From positions 1 through 64,000 of the forward strand of contig CAJUGO010000006.1 in NCBI GenBank assembly GCA_910585865.1: a stretch of 64,000 bases of DNA, read 5' to 3'. This DNA is from an uncultured Ruminococcus sp. (GTDB lineage: Bacteria; Bacillota; Clostridia; Oscillospirales; Acutalibacteraceae). The notes beneath the pieces were generated by a model, which had not been told where the DNA came from, searched no databases, and saw nothing but the letters and a program-made list of their open reading frames with translations. Positions 17,443-26,618 of the stretch are shown piece after piece; position 1 is the first letter of the stretch, and each line of letters opens with the position of its first letter. A program made the position numbers and the translations under genes.

Positions 17443-18228
17443 CTATTTTACTGCCGTAAACTTTGTTCCGATATTATTTCCGTCAAATATTTCATATAAA
17501 TTTTCAGGTTTTTCACCGCTTATAACAAAAACTTCAACACCGCGTTTTGTTGCATAATCAGCAGCCTGAAGCTTTGTAATCATTCCGCCTGTTCCTCTGT
17601 TTGAACCTGTACCCGCCGCCATATCAAGAATGTCAGAATTAATTTTCTCAACAACTGCAATCTTTTCGGCATTCGGATTTGTGCGGGGATTTGAATCGTA
17701 AAGTCCGTCAATATCTGTCAAAATAATAAGCCTGTCTGCGCTTACCAGTCCTGCTACAATTGCAGAAAGCATATCATTATCACCAAAATTATTGCCCTCA
17801 AGCTCATCTATGGCAACGGTGTCATTCTCGTTAATAACCGGTATTATGTTCATACTAAGCAGCTCGTCAATAGTGTTTATTACATTCTGCCTTTTCTGAT
17901 CTGTTTCAACTGCATAGCGTGTCAGAAGTATCTGAGCAACAGAATGATTGTATTCTCCAAACAATTTATCGTACATAAACATAAGCTCACACTGCCCTAT
18001 TGCCGCCAGAGCTTGCTTCTTTTTCGTTTGGACAGGACGTTTTGCCAGTCCTGTTTTGCCCATACCAACGCCTATTGCACCTGATGAAACAAGCATAATC
18101 TGTTCTCCGCTGTTTTGAAGATCCGATAATACTTTGCACAGCGCTTCAATTCTTCTGTAATTTATTTTACCGTTTTCATATGTAAGAGTCGATGTTCCAA
18201 CCTTAACCACGGTACGCTTATTTTTCAT
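17443..18228 (-). CDS. proB: Glutamate 5-kinase, short form without PUA domain
   Basis: 261 residues from the ATG at 18228 with AGGTG upstream; a GTG nine bases further upstream (18237) is a less likely start. The amino acid kinase fold is seen in VKVGTSTLT, LVSSGAIGVGMG, PVINENDTVAIDE, FGDNDMLSA and ILTDIDGLYDSNP. It phosphorylates glutamate for proline synthesis and is usually inhibited by proline. The C-terminal PUA domain of E. coli ProB is absent; short forms occur in several Firmicutes. Confidence 0.95.
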   Translation of the reverse strand: MKNKRTVVKVGTSTLTYENGKINYRRIEALCKVLSDLQNSGEQIMLVSSGAIGVGMGKTGLAKRPVQTKKKQALAAIGQCELMFMYDKLFGEYNHSVAQILLTRYAVETDQKRQNVINTIDELLSMNIIPVINENDTVAIDELEGNNFGDNDMLSAIVAGLVSADRLIILTDIDGLYDSNPRTNPNAEKIAVVEKINSDILDMAAGTGSNRGTGGMITKLQAADYATKRGVEVFVISGEKPENLYEIFDGNNIGTKFTAVK

Positions 18229-18408
18229 AATCCACACCTGTTTTCAAATTTATACTAAATCTCCGTATAAAAATTTTACGTTCTTTTTTGCTGAGATTAC
18301 AATTATATTAATTATATCACATTACACGTCAAAATTACAAGTTTTATAAAGTTAAATATTAGTTTTCCCTTAAAAATATTGTTTTACTTGATTTTGTCAA
18401 ATACATTT

Positions 18409-18442
18409 AAAAACCGCCGTGCATTAGCATATACACAGCGGT
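18409..18442 (-). terminator. Terminator after aroK
   Basis: On the minus strand ACCGCTGTG pairs with CACGGCGGT (one G-U pair) around a 12-base loop and is followed by TTTTTAAA. It separates the pyk-aroK unit from proBA. Confidence 0.75.
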
Positions 18443-18452
18443 CTACGATTAT

Positions 18453-18953
18453 TCACTTTATTCCAAGCTTTTCTATAATAAGTTCAATGGTGTTTTCAAT
18501 ACTTCCGCTTGAAAATTCAACAGTAATGTCAGAATATTTTTTATAGAGCGGATAACGCTTTACATAAACATCGTCAAGTGTTTCACCCTTATCAAAAGCA
18601 ATTCCCCTTGTTTTGATATTTGTAACGCGGTGTTTAATTTCACTAAGCGGAACATCAATAAACACAACTCTTCCGCTTACTTTAAGATTCTTCATTGCAC
18701 TGTCACTCATTACCATTGACCCGCCGGTGGCAATAACCGTACTTTCACATCTCAGCTCTTTTCCTGTCTTTTCCTCAAGCTTTAAAAATTCACCAAGTCC
18801 ATCCTGATCAAGTATTTTTTGAAGCGGCTTGCCTGCCATACGGCTTATAATGAGATCAGTATCAACAAAAGAATATCCTAACGCTTTTGCCAGCAGTACA
18901 CCTACTGTACTCTTTCCCGAGCCGGGCATACCTATTAAAACAATATTTTCCAT
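18453..18953 (-). CDS. aroK: Shikimate kinase
   Basis: 166 residues. Walker A GMPGSGKST, then DTDLIISRMAGKPLQKI (DTD binds shikimate/magnesium) and ATGGSMV in place of the usual GGG motif. RGIAF and YVKRYPLYKKYSDITV cover the lid and C-terminal region. Shikimate kinase makes shikimate 3-phosphate in aromatic synthesis. The altered GGG and lid motifs are unusual enough that a related small-molecule kinase cannot be ruled out. It begins one base after the pyk stop, so the two are co-transcribed. Confidence 0.78.
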   Translation of the reverse strand: MENIVLIGMPGSGKSTVGVLLAKALGYSFVDTDLIISRMAGKPLQKILDQDGLGEFLKLEEKTGKELRCESTVIATGGSMVMSDSAMKNLKVSGRVVFIDVPLSEIKHRVTNIKTRGIAFDKGETLDDVYVKRYPLYKKYSDITVEFSSGSIENTIELIIEKLGIK

Positions 18954-18954
18954 A

Positions 18955-20400
18955 TCAAAGTATCCTTATATTAAGCGAGTCCGTACTGGAGGTAGGAATA
19001 GTTTTATTTGACGAAAGCACAACAACAGTATCGCCTTTATGAACAAGCCCCGTGCTGAGTGCCTTCTCCATAGCCTGCCTGGTAATAGAATCCGAGGTTC
19101 TCTTTTCTTCACCCATCAGCGCAGAAACGCCCCAGTTGAGACAAAGTTTTCTGCACACAAGCTGAGAGGTAACAACTGCAATAACAGGAACTTCGGGTCT
19201 GAAATGCACCATTGCTCTTGCAACCTTTCCCGTTGCACTTTCAACAATTATAGCTTTTGCACCGACACGGTCAGCAATATCTTTTGCCGCACTGCAGATA
19301 CTCCCTCTGATGACATTGCTGTCTTTCATTCCGTGATCTTCAATGTATTCATGAAGCGCCGTAAACTCACCGTTTTTTTCTGCCTCAGAGCAAATTGCCG
19401 CAAGAGCCCTGACACTTTCCACAGGATATCTTCCGGCAGCTGATTCGGCAGAAAGCATTACTGCGCTTGTACCGTCGTAAACAGCATTTGCAACATCGCT
19501 GATTTCAGCACGGGTAGGACGCGGAGAAGTTGTCATACTCTCAAGCATTTGGGTCGCTGTAATAACATATTTTCCCCTTGAAACACATTTTCTTATTAAC
19601 AATTTTTGAATTTCGGGCAGTTTTATAAATGGAATTTCAACACCCATATCACCGCGCGCCACCATAATGCCATCGGCATAGTCCATAATATTATCCATAT
19701 CATCAACGCCGCTCTGGTTTTCAATTTTTGCAATTATTTCAACATATTCATATCCGAGACTGTCAATAAAATCACGGAGTGTTCTTACATCCTCATGGTT
19801 GCGCACAAATGAAGCTGCAACAAAATTTGCTCCGTGCGTAAGTCCAAATTCAATATCCTTTCTGTCCTGTGCACTGACATAAGGCATATTAATATGATAA
19901 CCGGGAATATTTATACTTTTGCGGTTTTTGAGAATGCCGCCTTTGTTTACCGTGCAGATAATCTTTTCACTTGTTACTTCCTTAACTACCAGTGAAATTA
20001 TTCCGTCGTCAAGCAGCAGTTCCCTGCCGATTGCCCTTTCTCCCTCATTAAAGAACAAATCGACAAGTTTTGGAAAGGAAATTGAAGTACCGTTTTCATC
20101 CCCCTCGGCATTCTGTTCCTTACAAAGTGCAAAGGACGCTCCTTCCACAAGCTTTGCGCTTCCGTCCTTAAATGTTCCCACTCTTACCTCAGGACCTTTT
20201 GTATCAAGCAAAATTGCAACATTTTTACCGCTTTCCTTAATTGCCTCCTTAAGAACTGCAAATGTTACATCAAGATCTTCATATGTGCCGTGGGACATAT
20301 TAATGCGTGCAACATTCATTCCCGCATCAATCATTTTAAGCAAAGTTTCTTTAGTATTACAAGCCGGACCGATTGTACATACAATTTTAGTTTTTCTCAT
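18955..20400 (-). CDS. pyk: Pyruvate kinase
   Basis: 481 residues from the ATG at 20400, which has GGAAGGAG upstream (the longer frame lacks signals). Start MRKTKIVCTIGPACN, the substrate and metal motifs INMSHG, LDTKGPEVR and MVARGDMGVE, and TATQMLESM identify it. It makes pyruvate and ATP from phosphoenolpyruvate. The extra C-terminal phosphohistidine domain of Bacillus Pyk (585 residues) is missing. The pairing with aroK places two phosphoenolpyruvate-related steps in one operon. Confidence 0.97.
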   Translation of the reverse strand: MRKTKIVCTIGPACNTKETLLKMIDAGMNVARINMSHGTYEDLDVTFAVLKEAIKESGKNVAILLDTKGPEVRVGTFKDGSAKLVEGASFALCKEQNAEGDENGTSISFPKLVDLFFNEGERAIGRELLLDDGIISLVVKEVTSEKIICTVNKGGILKNRKSINIPGYHINMPYVSAQDRKDIEFGLTHGANFVAASFVRNHEDVRTLRDFIDSLGYEYVEIIAKIENQSGVDDMDNIMDYADGIMVARGDMGVEIPFIKLPEIQKLLIRKCVSRGKYVITATQMLESMTTSPRPTRAEISDVANAVYDGTSAVMLSAESAAGRYPVESVRALAAICSEAEKNGEFTALHEYIEDHGMKDSNVIRGSICSAAKDIADRVGAKAIIVESATGKVARAMVHFRPEVPVIAVVTSQLVCRKLCLNWGVSALMGEEKRTSDSITRQAMEKALSTGLVHKGDTVVVLSSNKTIPTSSTDSLNIRIL

Positions 20401-20591
20401 ATAACCGCTCCTTCCTTTTACAGTGCAATAAATATACACTTAAAATTAACTTATGAGATAAATCTATTTTTGCCATTTTATTATATATTATATAATCTAT
20501 ATTTTCAATTGCTGTTTTGTAAAAAAAGGAAAAAGACATTTTTAAATAATTACCCTGACTGTCTGCCTCAATTTCCCTCAAATTAAAAATT

Positions 20592-20646
20592 TCTGCCGCA
20601 AGATATTAAGCGCATTAAATATTTTGCACTTTTGTTCTGCGGCAGA
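20592..20646 (-). terminator. Terminator after the MBOAT gene
   Basis: TCTGCCGCA (20592-20600) and TGCGGCAGA (20638-20646) form a perfect 9-bp stem with a long loop. On the minus strand it is followed by AATTTTTAATTT. Confidence 0.65.
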
Positions 20647-20672
20647 CATGAAACTTTTATTTATTAAATCAA

Positions 20673-22067
20673 TTAAAATCTAAAGTATAAAAACGGATTA
20701 TAACTTTGATCTACAAGACTTGCAGTGCTTACTGCCAACACAACAAAACAAAACAGCGTCTCAGGTATCCATACAAACCTTGTGCCGGAAAAATATTCAT
20801 AAACTTTTGCACCGAGCGGAGTGGCTGCAACTGCCGCAGTCAAAAGAATCGGCAAATAATTCATAATAAGATTAAATGCCTGCAAACCGCACAATCCGTT
20901 GCCGAAGTTGAACAAATCAACAAAAAACTGACCCAGCTGAGCCATATCCGTAAAGTAGAAAAGTCCCCAACCGATTATTACAATAAAAAGTGTATACACA
21001 TGCTGTAATACCGAAGGCAATCTGTCCAAAAATCTTTTCAGCACAAATTTTTCGAGTATAAGCAATATTCCATAGTAAAGACCCCACAGCAAAAAGTTAT
21101 ATGAAGCGCCGTGCCACAGTCCTGTAAGACCCCAGACAATGAGCAGGTTTAAAATCTGACGCTTAACACCCTTACGGTTACCTCCAAGGGGAATATAAAC
21201 ATACTCTTTAAACCAAGTTGACAGCGAAATATGCCATCTGCGCCAAAAATCTGTGATTGATTTTGCAATATACGGGTAGTTAAAGTTTTTCAAAAACTCA
21301 AAGCCCAGCATATTTCCAAGTCCGCACGCCATATCCGAATAACCCGAAAAGTCAAAGTATATCTGGAATGTATATGCTATCATCCCTGCCCATGTACCGA
21401 TAACACCGTTTTCATCTGTTGTGGCAAATATTGCAGTTGTCAGTGTGCCCATTTGATTTGCAATAAGTACCTTTTTTCCCAGACCGACCATAAACAGCAT
21501 TACACCCTTTGTAAACTGCTCAATAGTTTCTCTTCTGTGCGTGAGCTGATAGGCAACATCTTTGTATCTTACTATAGGTCCTGCTATAAGCTGTGGAAAC
21601 AAAGCAACATACGTGCCGAAATTTATAAAACTTTTAGACACGGGAGCATCATCACGGTAAACGTCTATTACATAACTCATTGTCTGAAATGTATAAAAAC
21701 TGATTCCGACAGGCAGACTTATCTTCAGCGCAGGAATGTTCAAAAACGGCAGCATATTAAGAGTCTGTGAAATCATTCCGGTGTATTTAAACACTGCAAG
21801 TATACCTATATCGAGTACACAGGTAAGTATTAAAAACAGTTTTTTCTTTTTCTGATCCTGACGGTACTTATCAACAAGATAACCTCCAGCATAATTAAAA
21901 AAGATATTAAACACCATGAGAAGGACAAGCATAGGCTCGCCCCAACCATAGAAAATAAGGTTTACTATAAAAAGAAATATATTTCGTCCCTGTCTTGGCA
22001 CAAGATAATATGCCAGAAGCGTTACAGGCAAATAAGCAAATAAAAATACAAGGCTTGAAAAAACCAC
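20673..22067 (-). CDS. MBOAT-family O-acyltransferase (AlgI/DltB-like)
   Basis: 464 residues from the GTG at 22067, which has GAGGGGGAAC just upstream; the frame continues for six codons. About ten to twelve membrane helices. The start VFSSLVFLFAYLPVTLLAYYLVP is typical of AlgI-like proteins. The signature His is in WRRWHISLSTW and the second conserved His in GLWHGASYNF. Such enzymes pass acyl groups across the membrane onto polysaccharide or teichoic acid. Its usual partner, an AlgX/AlgJ-like or DHHW protein, is not adjacent; one candidate lies at 48118. Acceptor unknown. Confidence 0.9.
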   Translation of the reverse strand: MVFSSLVFLFAYLPVTLLAYYLVPRQGRNIFLFIVNLIFYGWGEPMLVLLMVFNIFFNYAGGYLVDKYRQDQKKKKLFLILTCVLDIGILAVFKYTGMISQTLNMLPFLNIPALKISLPVGISFYTFQTMSYVIDVYRDDAPVSKSFINFGTYVALFPQLIAGPIVRYKDVAYQLTHRRETIEQFTKGVMLFMVGLGKKVLIANQMGTLTTAIFATTDENGVIGTWAGMIAYTFQIYFDFSGYSDMACGLGNMLGFEFLKNFNYPYIAKSITDFWRRWHISLSTWFKEYVYIPLGGNRKGVKRQILNLLIVWGLTGLWHGASYNFLLWGLYYGILLILEKFVLKRFLDRLPSVLQHVYTLFIVIIGWGLFYFTDMAQLGQFFVDLFNFGNGLCGLQAFNLIMNYLPILLTAAVAATPLGAKVYEYFSGTRFVWIPETLFCFVVLAVSTASLVDQSYNPFLYFRF

Positions 22068-22214
22068 TTTATTGTTCCCCCTCACGGAGTTTTCCGTGCA
22101 GTTTAAAATTTAATTTTGGGCGTATCTGTAACATAAAAACGCCGCAGTATATAACATTAGTATTCTATCGTATATTTACCTCTCCGTCAATATATAAGAA
22201 AAAATCCCGACAAT

Positions 22215-22250
22215 AAATTAAGGAACACTGCAAACGGTGTTCCTTAATTT
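22215..22250 (-). terminator. Terminator after the M23 peptidase gene
   Basis: Perfect 14-bp stem AAATTAAGGAACAC/GTGTTCCTTAATTT with an 8-base loop. The T-run is provided mostly by the stem itself. Confidence 0.75.
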
Positions 22251-22262
22251 ATTTATTACCTT

Positions 22263-23252
22263 CTACTCCAATATCTTAAAGTTATACTGCCGGGTAAATT
22301 CTTTTGTTTCATTGTTGCGCAGCACTGCGCTTTGCCTGTGTTCAAGCACACTTGTTATGGCACATAAATCTATCCATATCTCGTTGTCGCTTTCCTTTTG
22401 GCTTTCATCAAAAACCAATTCCAGTCCAATATGCAAATGACTTTCCGTTATACCGTTTATATTTTCAGTATCACTGTAGCCTGTTCTTCCTACATATCCG
22501 ATTACATCGCCCGCATTAACCCTGTCGCCCTCCTTTAGATTTTCGGCAAAAGGACGGTTCTGACGCAGATGAGCATAGTACCAGTAGCGCTTATTGTCGT
22601 CTGAACGAATGCCTACTCTCCATCCGCCGTATTTATTCCATCCCATACACTCGACCCTGCCTGATTCAACCGCAATTACAGGCGTACCGACAGCGGACAT
22701 CAGATCATGCCCCAAATGAGGTCTGGTATATCCATATGTGCGTACTGCTCCAAAATCGTCATAACATGAATACGGAAAGGTTTTTGCTATTGGCGAGAAC
22801 CAGCAAAGCCCGTATCCCTTTTCTGTCGTAATCTGTCCGCTCCCGTCGTCTTTTTCCATCTCGTAATTTCCGACAATCCCGTTAAGCGCCGCTTTGTATG
22901 CTTCGCTGTAATACTTAAAATACTTCATATCCTTTGTCAGTTCTTCGATTTTTTCGCCCTGTTCAATTTTTTCGGCAACAGAAGTCATATCGGAACTCTT
23001 ATATTTTGAAAAATCGCCGCCGTATTTTGCTCCAAGATATGCAAGAAGAGTAATACAGTCAGCATGATTATCGCTGTCCTTTGTATTAATGTCGATATCT
23101 ATTGCATCCTGCAATGCGGATTTTGTCACATTAAATTCGACATATTTTATGTAACTGTTCTTCGATGGTTCTGCGCCGCCGACCTGCACCATTATTAAAA
23201 TTGCAATCGCAAACACAGCCGGAAAAATATAAAGCAACCGTTTCAATTTCAT
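22263..23252 (-). CDS. Membrane-anchored M23-family metallopeptidase
   Basis: 329 residues. KRLLYIFPAVFAIAILIMVQV is an N-terminal membrane segment or uncleaved signal. The C-terminal half is an M23 (LytM) domain: GHDLMS supplies the first zinc ligands, YYAH and SHLHIGLEL the others, so it should be an active zinc peptidase cutting peptidoglycan peptides outside the cell. The preceding ~170 residues contain a coiled, charged segment with no known domain. Start ATG at 23252 lies in GGTGATG without a good ribosome binding site. A role in growth or sporulation is possible but not shown by context. Confidence 0.88.
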   Translation of the reverse strand: MKLKRLLYIFPAVFAIAILIMVQVGGAEPSKNSYIKYVEFNVTKSALQDAIDIDINTKDSDNHADCITLLAYLGAKYGGDFSKYKSSDMTSVAEKIEQGEKIEELTKDMKYFKYYSEAYKAALNGIVGNYEMEKDDGSGQITTEKGYGLCWFSPIAKTFPYSCYDDFGAVRTYGYTRPHLGHDLMSAVGTPVIAVESGRVECMGWNKYGGWRVGIRSDDNKRYWYYAHLRQNRPFAENLKEGDRVNAGDVIGYVGRTGYSDTENINGITESHLHIGLELVFDESQKESDNEIWIDLCAITSVLEHRQSAVLRNNETKEFTRQYNFKILE

Positions 23253-23397
23253 CACCGGTAATTTATATGATTCTTTGGTAAAACTTATGAGTTGATACCG
23301 GGATTATTTATAAAAAGACACAATGTGCGGCTTTCAAAAAAATCTTTTGTTATTTGTGAATGCAATAGGCTTTCGCATTTAAAATTTTTAAGCAAAA

Positions 23398-23420
23398 ACC
23401 GTGCAGCAATGCTGCACGGT
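23398..23420 (-). terminator. Terminator after the intracellular GH13 gene
   Basis: Perfect 10-bp stem ACCGTGCAGC/GCTGCACGGT with a 3-base loop, followed on the minus strand by TTTTTGC. Confidence 0.88.
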
Positions 23421-23489
23421 AAATTTTGTGTTATCACAGTTGTATATTCGGGTGTTAAAAAGAATACGTATTTTGTATCAGCAAAATAT

Positions 23490-25022
23490 TTACTCCTGTT
23501 CCAAAATAACAAATGACTGAGGCTCCATTTTTATTTTGCCTCCGGCAATCTCTGTATTTCCAATTTGATAAACCTGTTTGCCGATATATTTTGCATCTAT
23601 TTCCGCATTCTCGCCAAGAGGATTAAAATACATAACCAGTTTACCTCTTTTGTATGCAAACGGAATTTCATCTTCTTTATATATAAACTCAAGTTCACCG
23701 TTGCCTTTCAAATCATCATATTTATGGCGGAGAGATATAAGGTCTGTCACAACCTTATATATACTGTCCGGGTCATCCTTCTGATTTTCAACCGTAGGAG
23801 CATCAGATGAACTGTCAACAGGAAGATACGGTTCGTCACTCTCTGAAAATCCAAGATTTTTTCCCTCTGACCACTGCATAGGAGTACGTGAACCTGTGCG
23901 GCTGAAACCGCCTTCTTTGCTTATCAAATCTTTCTGATATCTCATACCTATTTCGTCACCGTAGTAAAGGAACGGCACGCCCGGCATCGTAAAAATAAAT
24001 GCATTAACCAGTTTAACAGCCTGTTTGTCAAGATAAGCAGTAACACGCGGCATATCGTGATTGTTTGTCATAAAGCTTATAAATCCGTTATCTTTTGTAA
24101 GCTCATATGCAGGCAGATATTCATCTGCAAATGCTTTTAAATCTCCCTGCCCGTTTGGATTAAATACCGCTGTGTCGCCCCATTCTCCGCTTCGGAACAG
24201 CTTATTGTATCCGTTGCCGAAATGGTCAAGATAAAAATCCATATGAAAACCGGCGTTGTTAATTGCTCTTTCAGGATGACACCATTCAGAAACCAACGCA
24301 GCCTCGGGATATTCCCTGTCAAGCATTTCACGGACACCGCGCCATATCTTAGCAGTAGCAATTTTTTCATCATCATTTTTTACAAGTGAATCAGCCATAT
24401 CAACTCTGAAGCCGTCTGCGCCCTTGTCAAGCCAGAATCTAATAATATCTTTAATTGCTTCCGCCGTTTTCAGGCAGTCGGGATGATCACACGGAAGCTG
24501 CCATTCGGGATGGGTAATTTCATAAAATCCGTAGTTAAGCGCAGGCTGAGAACTGAAATAATTCACAAGATAGTTGCCGTTACGTTCGCATATACCGCAC
24601 ATAAGCCTGTACTGCGGGGGTGCGTCCCAAACATTTTTGGTAAATATATAGCGGTTTGAAAACTCGTTTTCTTCAGCCTTTTTTGCCTGTAAAAACCATT
24701 CATGTGTATCTGAGGTATGACCCGGTACAAGATCAAGCAGAATCTTAATTCCCATTTCGTGTGCCTTATTAAACAGGTTTACAAGATCATCGTTTGTACC
24801 ATAGCGCGGCGCAACCTTTTTATAGTCGCGCACATCATAGCCTGCGTCCATAAACGGTGAATCATAAACGGGGTTAAGCCATATTGCATTACAGCCAAGT
24901 TCCTTTACATAACCAAGCTTTTCAATAATTCCGTTTATATCCCCAATTCCGTCGCCGTTTGAATCATAAAAACTTTGGGGATATATTTCATAAAAAACTG
25001 CATCATTTAACCACTGTGGCAT
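23490..25022 (-). CDS. Cytoplasmic GH13 alpha-glucosidase-type enzyme
   Basis: 510 residues from the ATG at 25022 (GAAAGGATG upstream); no signal peptide, so it acts inside the cell. The start WLNDAVFYEIYPQSF and the order of GH13 regions are clear: LLDLVPGHTSD, GADGFRVDM with the nucleophile Asp208, LVSEW with the acid/base Glu246 and NNHDMPR with Asp323. This is closest to oligo-1,6-glucosidase or alpha-glucosidase types that trim imported malto-oligosaccharides. An extra stretch around CGICERNGNYLVNYF lies in domain B. Precise subfamily and product specificity are not decidable here. Confidence 0.9.
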   Translation of the reverse strand: MPQWLNDAVFYEIYPQSFYDSNGDGIGDINGIIEKLGYVKELGCNAIWLNPVYDSPFMDAGYDVRDYKKVAPRYGTNDDLVNLFNKAHEMGIKILLDLVPGHTSDTHEWFLQAKKAEENEFSNRYIFTKNVWDAPPQYRLMCGICERNGNYLVNYFSSQPALNYGFYEITHPEWQLPCDHPDCLKTAEAIKDIIRFWLDKGADGFRVDMADSLVKNDDEKIATAKIWRGVREMLDREYPEAALVSEWCHPERAINNAGFHMDFYLDHFGNGYNKLFRSGEWGDTAVFNPNGQGDLKAFADEYLPAYELTKDNGFISFMTNNHDMPRVTAYLDKQAVKLVNAFIFTMPGVPFLYYGDEIGMRYQKDLISKEGGFSRTGSRTPMQWSEGKNLGFSESDEPYLPVDSSSDAPTVENQKDDPDSIYKVVTDLISLRHKYDDLKGNGELEFIYKEDEIPFAYKRGKLVMYFNPLGENAEIDAKYIGKQVYQIGNTEIAGGKIKMEPQSFVILEQE

Positions 25023-25259
25023 ATAAAAACATCCTTTCTTATGTTTATTATTCAAGTATTTTGATTTTAACATTTTTATTTTTTGTTGGCAATATAAAAC
25101 TAAAAATTATATGGCAGATAATCTAATGCATATCGCAGAACATGGTTATATATTCCCGTTATAATATTTTCCACGCATTTTTCCACTAATATTCACTTGC
25201 AAAAAAATTGCAATCATCATAATATGATATTATAGTCTGTTTTGTAAGGAGGAGATGCT

Positions 25260-25820
25260 TTGACTGTAGATAAGCTCAGCAGCAATAAGGTACTTATAGT
25301 CCTTTGCACTAAAGATATGGAGGATTATCGGCTTGATTACAATACACTTAGTCTCAATGATATTCATTGCCGTAAAATTCTAATGAGGATTTTACAGATA
25401 GCCTGTTCTAAATCAGGAATTGAAATTAAAGGAAAAAGCGTCAGGCTTGAAACAATACTTCTTGAAGGCGGCTGTTATATATTGATTACTGTTGATGAAA
25501 AACATCGTTTCCATACCTACAGAATCAAAAAGACCTCAGAAAGCAGATGCTACTCACTCGGAAGCGGAGACAATTTTCTCAACACAATTGAAAAACTTTA
25601 CAGACAAAATGTATGCTGCAATAAAAATTCCGCATATGTTTACAATAACGAATATTATCTTATTTTTGAATATCCTGCAATTCCCTGCAAGCTAAAAAAA
25701 GTTTTATCGGAATACGGTGAGAAAAAAGGAGGCAGAAGTGTTGCCGCACGCATAAAGGAAAACGGAAAAGAATTATGCGCAGTTAATGCAATTGCACAAA
25801 TAGGCCGTCATTTAGTTTAA
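25260..25820 (+). CDS. mecA: MecA-type adaptor protein
   Basis: 186 residues. TTG start at 25260 with AAGGAGGAG upstream. The N-terminal part (LSLNDIHCRKILMRILQIAC ... LETILLEGGCYILITV) and the C-terminal AYVYNNEYYLIFEYP ... LSEYGE fit MecA, which brings substrates to the ClpC/ClpP protease. The sequence is divergent, so the call is moderate. The middle is Ser- and Lys-rich. ClpC is encoded 5 kb away in the same window, which supports the reading. Followed by a strong terminator shared with a convergent lipoprotein gene. Confidence 0.75.
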   Translation: MTVDKLSSNKVLIVLCTKDMEDYRLDYNTLSLNDIHCRKILMRILQIACSKSGIEIKGKSVRLETILLEGGCYILITVDEKHRFHTYRIKKTSESRCYSLGSGDNFLNTIEKLYRQNVCCNKNSAYVYNNEYYLIFEYPAIPCKLKKVLSEYGEKKGGRSVAARIKENGKELCAVNAIAQIGRHLV

Positions 25821-25861
25821 ATAGTGCCTGCTGATAAATACTGTAAAAAGATAAAGTAGAT

Positions 25862-25890
25862 AAAAACGGTCGGTATAACCGACCGTTTTT
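25862..25890. terminator. Bidirectional terminator between mecA and lipoprotein gene
   Basis: AAAAACGGTCGGT/ACCGACCGTTTTT, a perfect 13-bp stem with an ATA loop, works on both strands. On the minus strand its edge overlaps the TAA of the lipoprotein gene by two bases. Confidence 0.92.
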
Positions 25891-26266
25891 ATCTAGCTTT
25901 TGTAAATGAAAATGATGCCGTATCGTTATCATAGGCAAGTACAAGAGTAAGCGTGCCATTGTCAAAATTAAGCTTTTGAATCTTATTGTTCATCTCAATA
26001 TCGACTGATGTTCCGTTAAATACATACGTTCCCGTATCGCTTATTCCCGCAAGCGTAGCAGTACATTTTCCTCCCTTTTCAAAGGTAAAACCAAATTGTT
26101 CGGCATCTATCCCCAGCTCGGCATACTGCAAGGTTTCACCATTAAGAGATGCAGTGGATGGCACCCATTTGCCAATGATTTCAGAAGCATCGTTTCCGCC
26201 GCAACCGGAAACGACAATCAACATAAACATTACACTAATAAGCAAGGTTACTGCCTTTTTCGTCAT
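25889..26266 (-). CDS. Small lipoprotein, lipocalin-like
   Basis: 125 residues with a lipoprotein signal peptide and the lipobox VVSGC (Cys22). The mature part begins ASEIIGKWVPSTASLNGE and has the GKW start and alternating strands (FTFEKGGKCTATLAG, TYVFNGTSVDIEM, LVLAYDNDTASFSFTK) of small lipocalin-like or copper-homeostasis-like beta-barrels. Function is not known. An incomplete ribosome binding site precedes the ATG. The gene is convergent with mecA. Confidence 0.68.
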   Translation of the reverse strand: MTKKAVTLLISVMFMLIVVSGCGGNDASEIIGKWVPSTASLNGETLQYAELGIDAEQFGFTFEKGGKCTATLAGISDTGTYVFNGTSVDIEMNNKIQKLNFDNGTLTLVLAYDNDTASFSFTKAR

Positions 26267-26618
26267 ATTGTTCTACCGTCCTCATTATTTATACCGGCAT
26301 TCGCTGTGCTGCTTTAAAATTTTTAAACAAATTTTATATCAAACTGCGACATTTTAAGGGAATACAGCAATGTATGCAATAAAACATGTCAAAAAATATG
26401 TAAATTTCCTGGAAATACCGATATTAACTTTTAATCTGCAATATTATTTTATCATTTCGGGCAGCAATAGTCAAACTCAAAAAGTGACAAAATTAAATTA
26501 TTTTTGAATAATTGACAAATCTGCACTAAAATGAGATAATGTAAAAGTATATACGATAATATTGTAAGCTTAAATTAATAAGCGCTGTACAAAACAAATA
26601 ATTGTGAGGAGAATGTAT
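26267..26618. other. Divergent intergenic region upstream of valS
   Basis: A 352-base AT-rich gap. Besides the valS promoter described separately I see nothing else. I looked for the T-box core (AGGGTGG with a following GCGA-like motif) in the valS leader and did not find it. Confidence 0.5.
26512..26540 (+). promoter_or_regulatory. Sigma-A promoter for valS
   Basis: TTGACA (26512-26517), exactly 17 bases, then GATAAT (26535-26540). The start of valS is about 70 bases downstream of the expected transcription start. Confidence 0.82.

Noticed and set aside
26267..26618. T-box riboswitch upstream of valS
   Set aside because: The T-box core sequence (AGGGTGG) and a preceding specifier stem were not found; a plain sigma-A promoter explains the region.
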